Below are positions 1 to 10,870 of a stretch of 64,000 bases of DNA, one piece after another. Every line of letters begins with the position of its first letter. Positions within the stretch are counted from its first letter, which is position 1. The stretch is from Lepidurus packardi (lineage: Eukaryota; Arthropoda; Branchiopoda; Notostraca; Triopsidae), in assembly GCA_023053545.1 (NCBI GenBank), contig JAKZAN010000039.1:15001-79000 (forward strand), written 5' to 3'. Under the pieces are notes generated by a model. That model was not told the origin of the DNA. It was given only the letters and a program-made list of their open reading frames with translations, and made no database searches. The position numbers and the translations under genes are program-made.

Positions 1-147
1 TTAATTCAGTCCGTAAGGTATTAATTCAGTCCGTAAGGAATTAATTAAGTACGTAAGGAATTAATTAATTCCGTTAGGAATTAATTAATTCCGTAAGAAA
101 TTAATTCAGTCCGTAAGGAATTCATTCAGTCCGTAAGTAGTTAATTC

Positions 148-180
148 AGTAAGAAAGGAATTCAATAAATCCTAAAGAAT
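148..180 (+). repeat. Diverged two-unit module with a 19-bp unit
   Basis: A unit with CAGTAAGAAAGG is followed by a 19-bp unit containing TTCAATAAATCCTAAAGAA, which moves the register by one base. Closely similar modules with TTCAATCAATCC occur in the right-hand A block, beginning near 35341, 39742, 41569, 53931, 55434, 58349 and 59852. This is the only copy found in the left A block, and it links the two blocks as parts of one family. Confidence 0.8.
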
Positions 181-940
181 TAATTCAGTCCGTAAGGAAC
201 TAATTCAGTCCGTAAGGAATTAATTCAGTCCGTAAGGAATTAATTCAGTCCGTAAGGAATTAATTCAGTTCGTAAGGAATTAATTCAGTCCGTAAGGAAT
301 TATTTCAGTCCGTAATTAATTCATTCATTCCTTACGGAAATAATTAAGTCCATAATGAATTAATTCAGTCCGTAAGGAATTAATTCAGTAAGTAAGGAAT
401 TAATTAAATCCGTACGGAATTAATTCAGACCGTAAGGAATTAATTAAGTACGTAAGGAATTAATTAAGTCCGTAAAGAATTAATTAAGTCCGTAAGGAAT
501 TAATTAAGTCCGTATGGTATTAATTCAGTCCGTAAGGAATTAATTAAGGAATTAAGGAATTAATTCAGTCCGTAAGGAATTAATTCAGTCCGTAAGGAAT
601 TAATTCAGTCCGTAATCGATTAATTAAGTCCGTAATGAATTAATTCAGTCCGTATGAAATTAATTCAGTCCGTAAGGAATTAATTCAGTAGGTAAGGAAT
701 TAATTCAGTCCGTAAGGAATTATTTCAGTCCGTAATTAATTAATTCATTCCTTACGGAACTAATTAAGTCCATAAGGAATTAATTCAGTCTGAAAGGATT
801 TAATTAAGTCCGTAATGAATTAGTTCAGTCCGTAAGGAATTAATTCAGTCCGTAAGGAATTAATTCAGTCCGTAAAGAATTAATTCAGTCCGTAAGGAAT
901 TAATTCAGTTCGTAAGGAATTAATTCAGTCCGTAAGGAAT

Positions 941-960
941 TAATAAAATCCGTACGGAAT
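941..960 (+). repeat. Marker unit with palindrome TCCGTACGGA
   Basis: The unit TAATAAAATCCGTACGGAAT carries a perfect 10-bp palindrome, TCCGTACGGA, with two CpG sites instead of one. It recurs once or more per higher-order repeat in the A blocks, for example near 1581, 2381, 3071, 5451 and 5971. It is usually followed by a unit with CAGACCGTAAGG. In A2 the following unit is often CAGACAGTAAGG. The palindrome is also present in the module that ends each type-B segment. Confidence 0.85.
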
Positions 961-1280
961 TAATTCAGTCCGTAAGGAATTAATTCAGTCAGTAAGGAAT
1001 TAATTCAGTCCGTAAGGAATTAATTCAGTCCGTAAGGAATTAATTCAGTCCGTAAGGATTTCATTCAGTCCGTAAGGTATTAATTCAGTCCGTAAGGAAT
1101 TAATTCAGTCCGTAAGTAATTAATTCAGTCCGTAAGGAATTAGTTCAGAATGTAAGGAATTAATTCAGTCCGTAATCGATTAATTAAGTCCGTAATGAAT
1201 TAATTCAGTCCGTATGAAATTAATTCAGTCCGTAAGGAATTAATTCAGTCCGTATGAAATTAATTCAGTCCGTAAGGAAT

Positions 1281-1330
1281 TAATTAAGGAATTAATTCAG
1301 TCCGTAAGGAATTAATTAAGGAATTAATTC
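1281..1330 (+). repeat. Shortened 12-bp satellite units
   Basis: Here GAATTAATTAAG is followed directly by GAATTAATTCAG, so the 8 bp TCCGTAAG are absent and the unit is 12 bp long. This happens twice in a row (near 1281 and 1311). The same 12-bp unit recurs in A1 near 2761, 2791, 4010 and 5187 and many times in A2. In a related form, for example near 541 and 1741, GAATTAATTAAG is followed by GAATTAAG, which restores a 20-bp length. These short units are the main cause of register changes in the A blocks. Confidence 0.8.
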
Positions 1331-4300
1331 AGTCCGTAAGGAATTAATTCAGTCCGTAAGGAATTATTTCAGTCCGTAATTAATTAATTCGTTCCTTACG
1401 GAACTAATTAAGTCCATAAGGAATTAATTCAGTCTGTAAGGATTTAATTAAGTCCGTAATGAATTAATTCAGTCCGTAAGGAATTAATTCAGTCTTTAAG
1501 GAATTAATTCAGTCCGTAAAGAATTAATTCAGTCCGTAAGGAATTAATTCAGTTCGTAAGGAATTAATTCAGTCCGTAAGGAATTAATAAAATCCGTACG
1601 GAATTAATTCAGACCGTAAGGAATTAATTAAGTACGTAAGGAATTAATTAAGTCCGTAAGGAATTAATTCAGTCCGTAAAGAATTAATTAAGTCCGTAAG
1701 GAATTAATTAAGTCCGTAAGGTATTAATTCAGTCCGTAAGGAATTAATTAAGGAATTAAGGAATTAATTCAGTCCGTAAGGAATTAATTCAGTCCGTAAG
1801 GAATTAATTCAGTCCGTAATCGATTAATTAAGTCCGTAATGAATTAATTCAGTCCGTATGAAATTAATTCAGTCCGTAAGGAATTAATTAAGTCCGTAAG
1901 GAATTAATTAAGTCCGTAAAGAATTAATTAAGTCCGTAAGGAATTAATTAAGTCCGTATGGTATTAATTCAGTCCGTAAGGAATTAATTAAGGAATTAAG
2001 GAATTAATTCAGTCCGTAAGGAATTAATTCAGTCCGTAAGGAATTAATTCAGTCCGTAATCGATTAATTAAGTCCGTAATGAATTAATTCAGTCCGTATG
2101 AAATTAATTCAGTCCGTAAGGAATTAATTCAGTAGGTAAGGAATTAATTCAGTCCGTAAGGAATTATTTCAGTCCGTAATTAATTAATTCATTCCTTACG
2201 GAACTAATTAAGTCCATAAGGAATTAATTCAGTCTGAAAGGATTTAATTAAGTCCGTAATGAATTAGTTCAGTCCGTAAGGAATTAATTCAGTCCGTAAG
2301 GAATTAATTCAGTCCGTAAAGAATTAATTCAGTCCGTAAGGAATTAATTCAGTTCGTAAGGAATTAATTCAGTCCGTAAGGAATTAATAAAATCCGTACG
2401 GAATTAATTCAGTCCGTAAGGAATTAATTCAGTCCGTAAGGAATTAATTCAGTCCGTAAGGAATTAATTCAGTCAGTAAGGAATTAATTCAGTCCGTAAG
2501 GAATTAATTCAGTCCGTAAGGAATTAATTCAGTCCGTAAGGATTTCATTCAGTCCGTAAGGTATTAATTCAGTCCGTAAGGAATTAATTCAGTCCGTAAG
2601 TAATTAATTCAGTCCGTAAGGAATTAGTTCAGAATGTAAGGAATTAATTCAGTCCGTAATCGATTAATTAAGTCCGTAATGAATTAATTCAGTCCGTATG
2701 AAATTAATTCAGTCCGTAAGGAATTAATTCAGTCCGTATGAAATTAATTCAGTCCGTAAGGAATTAATTAAGGAATTAATTCAGTCCGTAAGGAATTAAT
2801 TAAGGAATTAATTCAGTCCGTAAGGAATTAATTCAGTCCGTAAGGAATTATTTCAGTCCGTAATTAATTAATTCGTTCCTTACGGAACTAATTAAGTCCA
2901 TAAGGAATTAATTCAGTCTGTAAGGATTTAATTAAGTCCGTAATGAATTAATTCAGTCCGTAAGGAATTAATTCAGTCTTTAAGGAATTAATTCAGTCCG
3001 TAAAGAATTAATTCAGTCCGTAAGGAATTAATTCAGTTCGTAAGGAATTAATTCAGTCCGTAAGGAATTAATAAAATCCGTACGGAATTAATTCAGACCG
3101 TAAGGAATTAATTAAGTACGTAAGGAATTAATTAAGTCCGTAAGGAATTAATTCAGTCCGTAAAGAATTAATTAAGTCCGTAAGGAATTAATTAAGTCCG
3201 TAAGGTATTAATTCAGTCCGTAAGGAATTAATTAAGGAATTAAGGAATTAATTCAGTCCGTAAGGAATTAATTCAGTCCGTAAGGAATTAATTCAGTCCG
3301 TAATCGATTAATTAAGTCCGTAATGAATTAATTCAGTCCGTATGAAATTAATTCAGTCCGTAAGGAATTAATTCAGTAGGTAAGGAATTAATTCAGTCCG
3401 TAAGGAATTATTTCAGTCCGTAATTAATTAATTCATTCCTTACGGAACTAATTAAGTCCATAAGGAATTAATTCAGTCTGAAAGGATTTAATTAAGTCCG
3501 TAATGAATTAGTTCAGTCCGTAAGGAATTAATTCAGTCCGTAAGGAATTAATTCAGTCCGTAAAGAATTAATTCAGTCCGTAAGGAATTAATTCAGTTCG
3601 TAAGGAATTAATTCAGTCCGTAAGGAATTAATAAAATCCGTACGGAATTAATTCAGACCGTAAGGAATTAATTAAGTACGTAAGGAATTAATTCAGTCCG
3701 TAAGGAATTAATTCAGTCCGTAAGGAATTAATTCAGTCCGTAAGGAATTAATTCAGTCAGTAAGGAATTAATTCAGTCCGTAAGGAATTAATTCAGTCCG
3801 TAAGGAATTAATTCAGTCCGTAAGGATTTCATTCAGTCCGTAAGGTATTAATTCAGTCCGTAAGGAATTAATTCAGTCCGTAAGTAATTAATTCAGTCCG
3901 TAAGGAATAAGTTCAGAACGTAATTAATTAATTCAGTCCGTAATCGATTAATTAAGTCCGTAATGAATTAATTCAGTCCGTATGAAATTAATTCAGTCCG
4001 TAAGGAATTAATTAAGGAATTAATTCAGTCCGTAAGGAATTAATTCAGTCCGTAAGGAATTATTTCAGTCCGTAATTAATTAATTCGTTCCTTACGGAAC
4101 TAATTAAGTCCATAAGGAATTAATTCAGTCTGTAAGGATTTAATTAAGTCCGTAATGAATTAATTCAGTCGGTAAGGAATTAATTCAGTCTTTAAGGAAT
4201 TAATTCAGTCCGTAAAGAATTAATTCAGTCCGTAAGGAATTAATTCAGTTCGTAAGGAATTAATTCAGTCCGTAAGGAATTAATAAAATCCGTACGGAAT

Positions 4301-5759
4301 TAATTCAGACCGTAAGGAATTAATTAAGTACGTAAAGAATTAATTAAGTCCGTAAGGAATTAATTCAGTCCGTAAGGAATTAATTCAGTCCGTAAGGAAT
4401 TAATTCAGTCCGTAAGGAATTAATTCAGTCCGTAATCGATTAATTAAGTCCGTAATGAATTAATTCAGTCCGTATGAAATTAATTCAGTCCGTAAGGAAT
4501 TAATTCAGTAGGTAAGGAATTAATTCAGTCCGTAAGGAATTATTTCAGTCCGTAATTAATTAATTCATTCCTTACGGAACTAATTAAGTCCATAAGGAAT
4601 TAATTCAGTCTGAAAGGATTTAATTAAGTCCGTAATGAATTAGTTCAGTCCGTAAGGAATTAATTCAGTCCGTAAGGAATTAATTCAGTCCGTAAAGAAT
4701 TAATTCAGTCCGTAAGGAATTAATTCAGTTCGTAAGGAATTAATTCAGTCCGTAAGGAATTAATAAAATCCGTACGGAATTAATTCAGACCGTAAGGAAT
4801 TAATTAAGTACGTAAGGAATTAATTCAGTCCGTAAGGAATTAATTCAGTCCGTAAGGAATTAATTCAGTCCGTAAGGAATTAATTCAGTCAGTAAGGAAT
4901 TAATTCAGTCCGTAAGGAATTAATTCAGTCCGTAAGGAATTAATTCAGTCCGTAAGGATTTCATTCAGTCCGTAAGGTATTAATTCAGTCCGTAAGGAAT
5001 TAATTCAGTCCGTAAGTAATTAATTCAGTCCGTAAGGAATAAGTTCAGAACGTAAGGAATTAATTCAGTCCGTAATCGATTAATTAAGTCCGTAATGAAT
5101 TAATTCAGTCCGTATGAAATTAATTCAGTCCGTAAGGAATTAATTCAGTCCGTATGAAATTAATTCAGTCCGTAAGGAATTAATTAAGGAATTAATTCAG
5201 TCCGTAAGGAATTAATTCAGTCCGTAAGGAATTATTTCAGTCCGTAATTAATTAATTCGTTCCTTACGGAACTAATTAAGTCCATAAGGAATTAATTCAG
5301 TCTGTAAGGATTTAATTAAGTCCGTAATGAATTAATTCAGTCCGTAAGGAATTAATTCAGTCTTTAAGGAATTAATTCAGTCCGTAAAGAATTAATTCAG
5401 TCCGTAAGGAATTAATTCAGTTCGTAAGGAATTAATTCAGTCCGTAAGGAATTAATAAAATCCGTACGGAATTAATTCAGACCGTAAGGAATTAATTAAG
5501 TACGTAAGGAATTAATTAAGTCCGTAAGGAATTAATTCAGTCCGTAAGGAATTAATTCAGTCCGTAAGGAATTAATTCAGTCCGTAAGGAATTAATTCAG
5601 TCAGCAAGGAATTAATTCAGTCCGTAAGGAATTAATTCAGTCCGTAACGAATTAATTCAGTCCGTAAGGATTTCATTCAGTCCGTAAGGTATTAATTCAG
5701 TCCGTAAGGAATTAATTCAGTCCGTAAGGAATTAATTCAGTCCGTAAGGAATTATTTCA

Positions 5760-6420
5760 GTACGTAAGGAATTGATTCAGTCCGTAAGGAATAACTTCAG
5801 TACATAAGGAATTAATTTAGTCTGTAAGGATTTAATTAAGTCCGTAATGAATTAATTCAGTCCGTAGGGAATAACTTCAGTCCGTAAGGAATAACTTCAG
5901 TACGTAAGGAAATAATTCAGTCCGTAATGGATTAATTAAGTCCGTAATGAATTAATTCAGTCCGTAAGGAATTAATAAAATCCGTACGGAATTAATTCAG
6001 ACCGTAAGGAATTAATTCAGTCCGTAAGGAATTAATTCAGTCCGTAAGGAATTAATTCAGTCCGTAAGGAATTAATTCAGTCCGTAAGGAATTAATTCAG
6101 TCCGTAAGGAATTAATTCAGTCCGTAAGGTATTAATTCAGTCCGTAAGGTATTAATTCAGTCCGTAAGGAATTAATTCAGTCCGTAAGGAATTAATTCAG
6201 TCCGTAAGGAATTAATTCAGTCCGTAAGGAATAAGTTCAGTCCGTAATGAATTAATTCAGTCCGTATGAAATTAATTCAGTCCGTAAGGAATTAATTAAG
6301 GAATTGATTCAGTCCGTAAGGAATTAATTCAGTCCGTAAGGAATTAATTCAGTCCGTAAGGAATAAGTTCAGTACATAAGGAATTAATTCAGTCCGTAAT
6401 CGATTAATTAAGTCCGTAAT
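5760..6420 (+). repeat. Transition zone between A1 and the B block
   Basis: The regular A1 dimer stops here, and variants appear that otherwise belong to the right-hand A block: ATAACTTCAG, TTTAGTCTGTAAGG, AATGGATTAATTAAG, and a 12-bp unit followed by GAATTGATTCAG. The last 40 bp (about 6381-6420) read CAGTCCGTAATCGATTAATT followed by AAGTCCGTAAT. The same kind of neighbourhood is found just right of the B block at about 33230-33420. This supports the view that the B block sits within a once continuous A array. Confidence 0.65.
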
Positions 6421-6450
6421 GAATTAATTAAGTCCGTTATGAATTAATGA

Positions 6451-8690
6451 AGTCCGAAATGAATTAATGAAGTCCCTAAGGAAATAATTAAGTCCGTAAT
6501 GAATTAATAAAGTCCGTAGGGAATTAATTAAGTCTTTACTGAATAAATTAAGTCTGTAAGGATTTAATTAAGTCCGTAATGAATTAATAAATTCCGTAAT
6601 GAATTAATTAAGTCCGTAAGGAATTAATTAAATCCGTAAGGAATTAGTTAAGTCCGTACTGAATTAATTAAGTCCGTAAGGAATTAATTAAGTCCCTAAG
6701 GAATTTATAAAGTCCGTAATGAATTAATGAAGTCCCTAAGGAAATATTTAAGTCCGTAATGAATTAACTAAGTCCGTAAGGAATTAATTAAGTACCTAAG
6801 GAATTTATAAAGTCCCTAAGGAATTAATAAAGTCCGTAATGAATTAATGAAGTCCCTAAGGAAATAATTAAGTCCGTAATGAATTAATAAATTCCGTAGG
6901 GAACTAATTAAGTCCGTAGTGAGTTAATTAAGTACGTAAGGAATTAATGAAGTCCGTAATGAAATAATTAAGTCCGTAAGGAATTAATTAAGTCGGTAAG
7001 GAATTAATTAAGTCCTTACTGAATTAATTAAGTCTGTAAGGAATTAATTAAGTCCGTAATGAATTAAGAAAGTCCGTAATGAATTAATTGAATCCGTAAT
7101 GAATTAATAAATTAAGTAATGAATTAATTAATTCCGTAAAGAATTAATTAAATCCGTAAGGAATTAATTAAGTCCGTAGGGATTTAGTTAAGGCCGTAAG
7201 GAATTAATTAATTCCGTAAGGAATTAATTAAGTCCGTAATGAATTAATTAAGTCCGTAAAGAATTAATTAATTCCGTAATGAATTAATAAAGTCCGTAAT
7301 GAATTAATTAAATCCGTAATGAATTATTTAATTCCGTAATGAATGAATTAATTCCGTAATGAATTAATTAAGTCCGTTATGAATTAATGAAGTCCGAAAT
7401 GAATTAATGAAGTCCCTAAGGAAATAATTAAGTCCGTAATGAATTAATAAAGTCCGTAGGGAATTAATTAAGTCCTTACTGAATAAATTAAGTCTGTAAG
7501 GATTTAATTAAGTCCGTAATGAATTAATAAATTCCGTAATGAATTAATTAAGTCCGTAAGGAATTAATTAAATCCGTAAGGAATTAGTTAAGTCCGTACT
7601 GAATTAATTAAGTCCGTAATGAATTAATAAAGTCCGTAGTGAATTAACTAAGTCCGTAAGGAATTAATTAAGTCCCTAAGGAATTTATAAAGTCCGTAAT
7701 GAATTAATGAAGTCCCTAAGGAAATATTTAAGTCCGTAATGAATTAACTAAGTCCGTAAGGAATTAATTAAGTACCTAAGGAATTTCTAAAGTCCCTAAG
7801 GAATTTATAAAGTCTGTAATGAATTAATGAAGTCCCTAAGGAAATAATTAAGTCCGTAATGAATTAATAAATTCCGTAGGGAACTAATTAAGTCCGTAGT
7901 GAGTTAATTAAGTACGTAAGGAATTAATTAAGTCCGTAAGGAATTAATTAAGTCCGTAGGGATTTAGTTAAGGCCGTAAGGAATTAATTAATTCCGTAAG
8001 GAATTAATTAAGTCCGTAAGGAATTAATTAAGTCCGTAAGGAATTAATTTAGTCCGTTATGATTTAACTAAGTCCGTAAGAAATTAATTAAGTCCCTAAG
8101 GAATTTATAAAGTCCGTAATGAATGAATTAGGTCCGTAAGGAATTTATTAAGTCCGTAATGAATTAAGAAAGTCCGTAATGAATTAATTGAATCCGTAAT
8201 GAATTAATAAATTCCGTAATGAATTAATTAATTCCGTAAAGAATTAATTAAGTCCGTAAGGAATTAATTAAGTCCGTAAAGAATTATTTAAGTTCGTAAT
8301 GAATTAATTAAGTCCGTAATAAATGAATTAGGTCCGTAAGGAACTAATTAAGTCCGTAATGAATTAAGAAAGTCCGTAATGAATTAATTGAATCCGTAAT
8401 GAATTAATAAATTCCGTAATGAATTAATTAATTCCGTAAAGAATTAATTAAGTCCGTAAGGAATTAATTAAGTCCGTAGGGATTTAGTTAAGGCCGTAAG
8501 GAATAAATTAATTCCGTAAGGAATTAATTAAGTCCGTAATGAATTAATTAAGTCCGTAAAGAATTAATTAATTCCGTAATGAATTAATAAAGTCCGTAAT
8601 GAATTAAATAAATCCGTAATGAATTATTTAATTCCGTAATGAATGAATTAATTCCGTAATGAATTAATTAAATCCGTTATGAATTAATGA
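6451..8690 (+). repeat. First, shorter B higher-order repeat copies
   Basis: The marker AGTCCGAAAT, which occurs once per B higher-order repeat, lies at 6451, 7391 and 8691, giving spacings of 940 and 1300 bp. These are much shorter than the about 2.1 kb that follow. The segments share variant order with the later copies (TCCTTACTG, TCTGTAAGG, GTCCGTACTG, TACCTAAGG), so they look like internally deleted copies at the edge of the block. Confidence 0.7.
7204..7231. repeat. 28-bp hairpin-forming inverted repeat
   Basis: Arms TTAATTAATTCC (7204-7215) and GGAATTAATTAA (7220-7231) are perfect reverse complements around a GTAA centre (7216-7219). It arises where an ATTCC-type unit is followed by a GGAATTAATTAA junction. 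The same arrangement recurs through the B block, for example at 7984, 9324, 10064, 10704, 11504, 12184 and 12824, and then in the shifted register near 13622. A copy near 8504 has one arm base changed (GAATAAATTAATTCC). It could extrude as a cruciform. No function is shown. Confidence 0.85.
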
Positions 8691-10870
8691 AGTCCGAAAT
8701 GAATTAATGAAGTCCCTAAGGAAATAATTAAGTCCGTAATGAATTAATAAAGTCCGTAGGGAATTAATTAAGTCCTTACTGAATAAATTAAGTCTGTAAG
8801 GATTTAATTAAGTCCGTAATGAATTAATAAATTCCGTAATGAATTAATTAAGTCCGTAAGGAATTAATTAAATCCGTAAGGAATTAGTTAAGTCCGTACT
8901 GAATTAATTAAGTCCGTAATGAATTAATAAAGTCCGTAGTGAATTAACTAAGTCCGTAAGGAATTAATTAAGTCCCTAAGGAATTTATAAAGTCCGTAAT
9001 GAATTAATGAAGTCCCTAAGGAAATATTTAAGTCCGTAATGAATTAACTAAGTCCGTAAGGAATTAATTAAGTACCTAAGGAATTTCTAAAGTCCCTAAG
9101 GAATGTATAAAGTCCGTAATGAATTAATGAAGTCCCTAAGGAAATAATTAAGTCCGTAATGAATTAATAAATTCCGTAGGGAATTAATTAAGTCCGTAGT
9201 GAGTTAATTAAGTACGTAAGGAATTAATGAAGTCCGTAATGAAATAATTAAGTCCGTAAGGAATTAATTAAGTCCGTAAGGAATTAATTAAGTCCGTAGG
9301 GATTTAGTTAAGGCCGTAAGGAATTAATTAATTCCGTAAGGAATTAATTAAGTCCGTAAGGATTTAATTAAGTCCGTAAGGAATTAATTTAGTCCGTTAT
9401 GATTTAACTAAGTCCGTAAGAAATTAATTAAGTCCCTAAGGAATTTATAAAGTCCGTAATGAATGAATTAGGTCCGTAAGGAATTTATTAAGTCCGTAAT
9501 GAATTAAGAAAGTCCGTAATGAATTAATTGAATCCGTAATGAATTAATAAATTCCGTAATGAATTAATTAATTCCGTAAAGAATTAATTAAGTCCGTAAG
9601 GAATTAATTAAGTCCGTAAAGAATTATTTAAGTTCGTAATGAATTAATTAAGTCCGTAATAAATGAATTAGGTCCGTAAGGAACTAATTAAGTCCGTAAT
9701 GAATTAAGAAAGTCCGTAATGAATTAATTGAATCCGTAATGAATTAATAAATTCCGTAATGAATTAATTAATTCCGTAAAGAATTATTTAAGTCCGTAAG
9801 GAATTAATTAAGTCCGTATGGATTTAATTAAGGCCGTAAGGAATTAATTAAGTCCGTAAGGAATTAATTAAGTCCTTACTGAATTAATTAAGTCTGTAAT
9901 TAATTAATTAAGTCCGTAATGAATTAGGAAAGTCCGTAATGAATTAATTGAATCCGTAATGAATTAATAAATTCCGTAATGAATTAATTAATTCCGTAAA
10001 GAATTAATTAAGTCCGTAAGGAATTAATTAAGTCCGTAGGGATTTAGTTAAGGCCGTAAGGAATTAATTAATTCCGTAAGGAATTAATTAAGTCCGTAAG
10101 GAATTAATTAAGTCCGTAAGGAATTAATTTAGTCCGTTATGATTTAACTAAGTCCGTAAGAAATTAATTAAGTCCCTAAGGAATTTATAAAGTCCGTAAT
10201 GAATGAATTAGGGCCGTAAGGAATTAGTTAAGTCCGTAATGAATTAAGAAAGTCCGTAATGAATTTATTGAATCCGTAATGAATTAATAAATTCCGTAAT
10301 GAATTAATTAATTCCGTAAAGAATTAATTAAGTCCGTAAGGAATTAATTAAGTCCGTAAAGAATTAATAAAGTCCGTAATGAATTAATTAAATCCGTAAT
10401 GAATTATTTAATTCCGTAATGAATGAATTAATTCCGTAAGGAATTAATTAAGTCCGTAATGAAATAATTAAGTCCGTAAGGAATTAATTAAGTCGGTAAG
10501 GAATTAATTAAGTCCTTACTGAATTAATTAAGTCTGTAAGGAATTAATTAAGTCCGTAATGAATTAAGAAAGTCCGTAATGAATTAATTGAATCCGTAAT
10601 GAATTAATAAATTAAGTAATGAATTAATTAATTCCGTAAAGAATTAATTAAATCCGTAAGGAATTAATTAAGTCCGTAGGGATTTAGTTAAGGCCGTAAG
10701 GAATTAATTAATTCCGTAAGGAATTAATTAAGTCCGTAATGAATTAATTAAGTCCGTAAAGAATTAATTAATTCCGTAATGAATTAATAAAGTCCGTAAT
10801 GAATTATTTAATTCCGTAATGAATGAATTAATTCCGTAATGAATTAATTAAGTCCGTTATGAATTAATGA
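8691..10870 (+). repeat. B higher-order repeat, form a, 2180 bp
   Basis: This copy runs from one AGTCCGAAAT marker to the next and is 109 units long. Form a is recognised by a GAATTATTTAAGTTCGTAAT unit near 9621, which form b lacks, and by GGGCCGTAAG near 10211, where form b has GGTCCGTAAG. It is followed by form b. Confidence 0.8.

Larger units (their letters stand above)
328..5279 (-). repeat. Nine single inverted satellite units in A1
   Basis: One 20-bp unit reads in the opposite direction, TTCCTTACGGAACTAATTAA, close to the reverse complement of a normal unit (TTCCTTACGGACTTAATTAA). Starts are 328, 748, 1392, 2192, 2876, 3436, 4088, 4568 and 5260. The distance from the GTCC before to the GTCC after is exactly 40 bp, so the flipped unit occupies one slot and the register is kept. 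The surroundings are constant: a unit with TATTTCAG upstream, then GTAATTAATT, and a unit with TCCATAAGG downstream. This shared context argues for one original event that was later copied along with the higher-order repeat. Confidence 0.92.
748..5750 (+). repeat. Two-part higher-order repeat of A1, about 1.1-1.5 kb
   Basis: Two kinds of inverted-unit module alternate. One reads ATTCCTTACGG and is followed downstream by TCTGAAAGG (inverted units at 748, 2192, 3436, 4568). The other reads GTTCCTTACGG and is followed by TCTGTAAGG and then TCTTTAAGG (1392, 2876, 4088, 5260). Spacing between like modules is 1444, 1244 and 1132 bp for the first kind and 1484, 1212 and 1172 bp for the second. The larger unit is therefore a dimer of two related half-repeats, with copies beginning near 748, 2192, 3436 and 4568. 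The last copy fades near 5750. The length differences are explained by gain or loss of whole runs of units. Confidence 0.85.
1..6420 (+). repeat. Type-A satellite block, left (A1)
   Basis: Units here mostly carry CAG at positions 7-9 and AAGG at 15-18. The block holds nine single inverted units, recurrent TCCGTACGGA units and recurrent TAATCGATTA units. It is organised as a two-part higher-order repeat from about 748 to 5750. From about 5760 to 6420 the pattern changes: units with ATAACTTCAG, TTTAGTCTG and TACATAAGG appear, variants otherwise common in the right-hand A block. The change to type B is abrupt at about 6420. After that point AAG replaces CAG and AATGAA largely replaces AAGGAA. 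No gene or unique sequence was seen. Confidence 0.9.

Noticed and set aside
1-6420. Relation to human satellite III because of GGAAT in each A unit
   Set aside because: GGAAT appears once per 20 bp and not as a 5-bp tandem. A five-base match in AT-rich DNA is not evidence of kinship.
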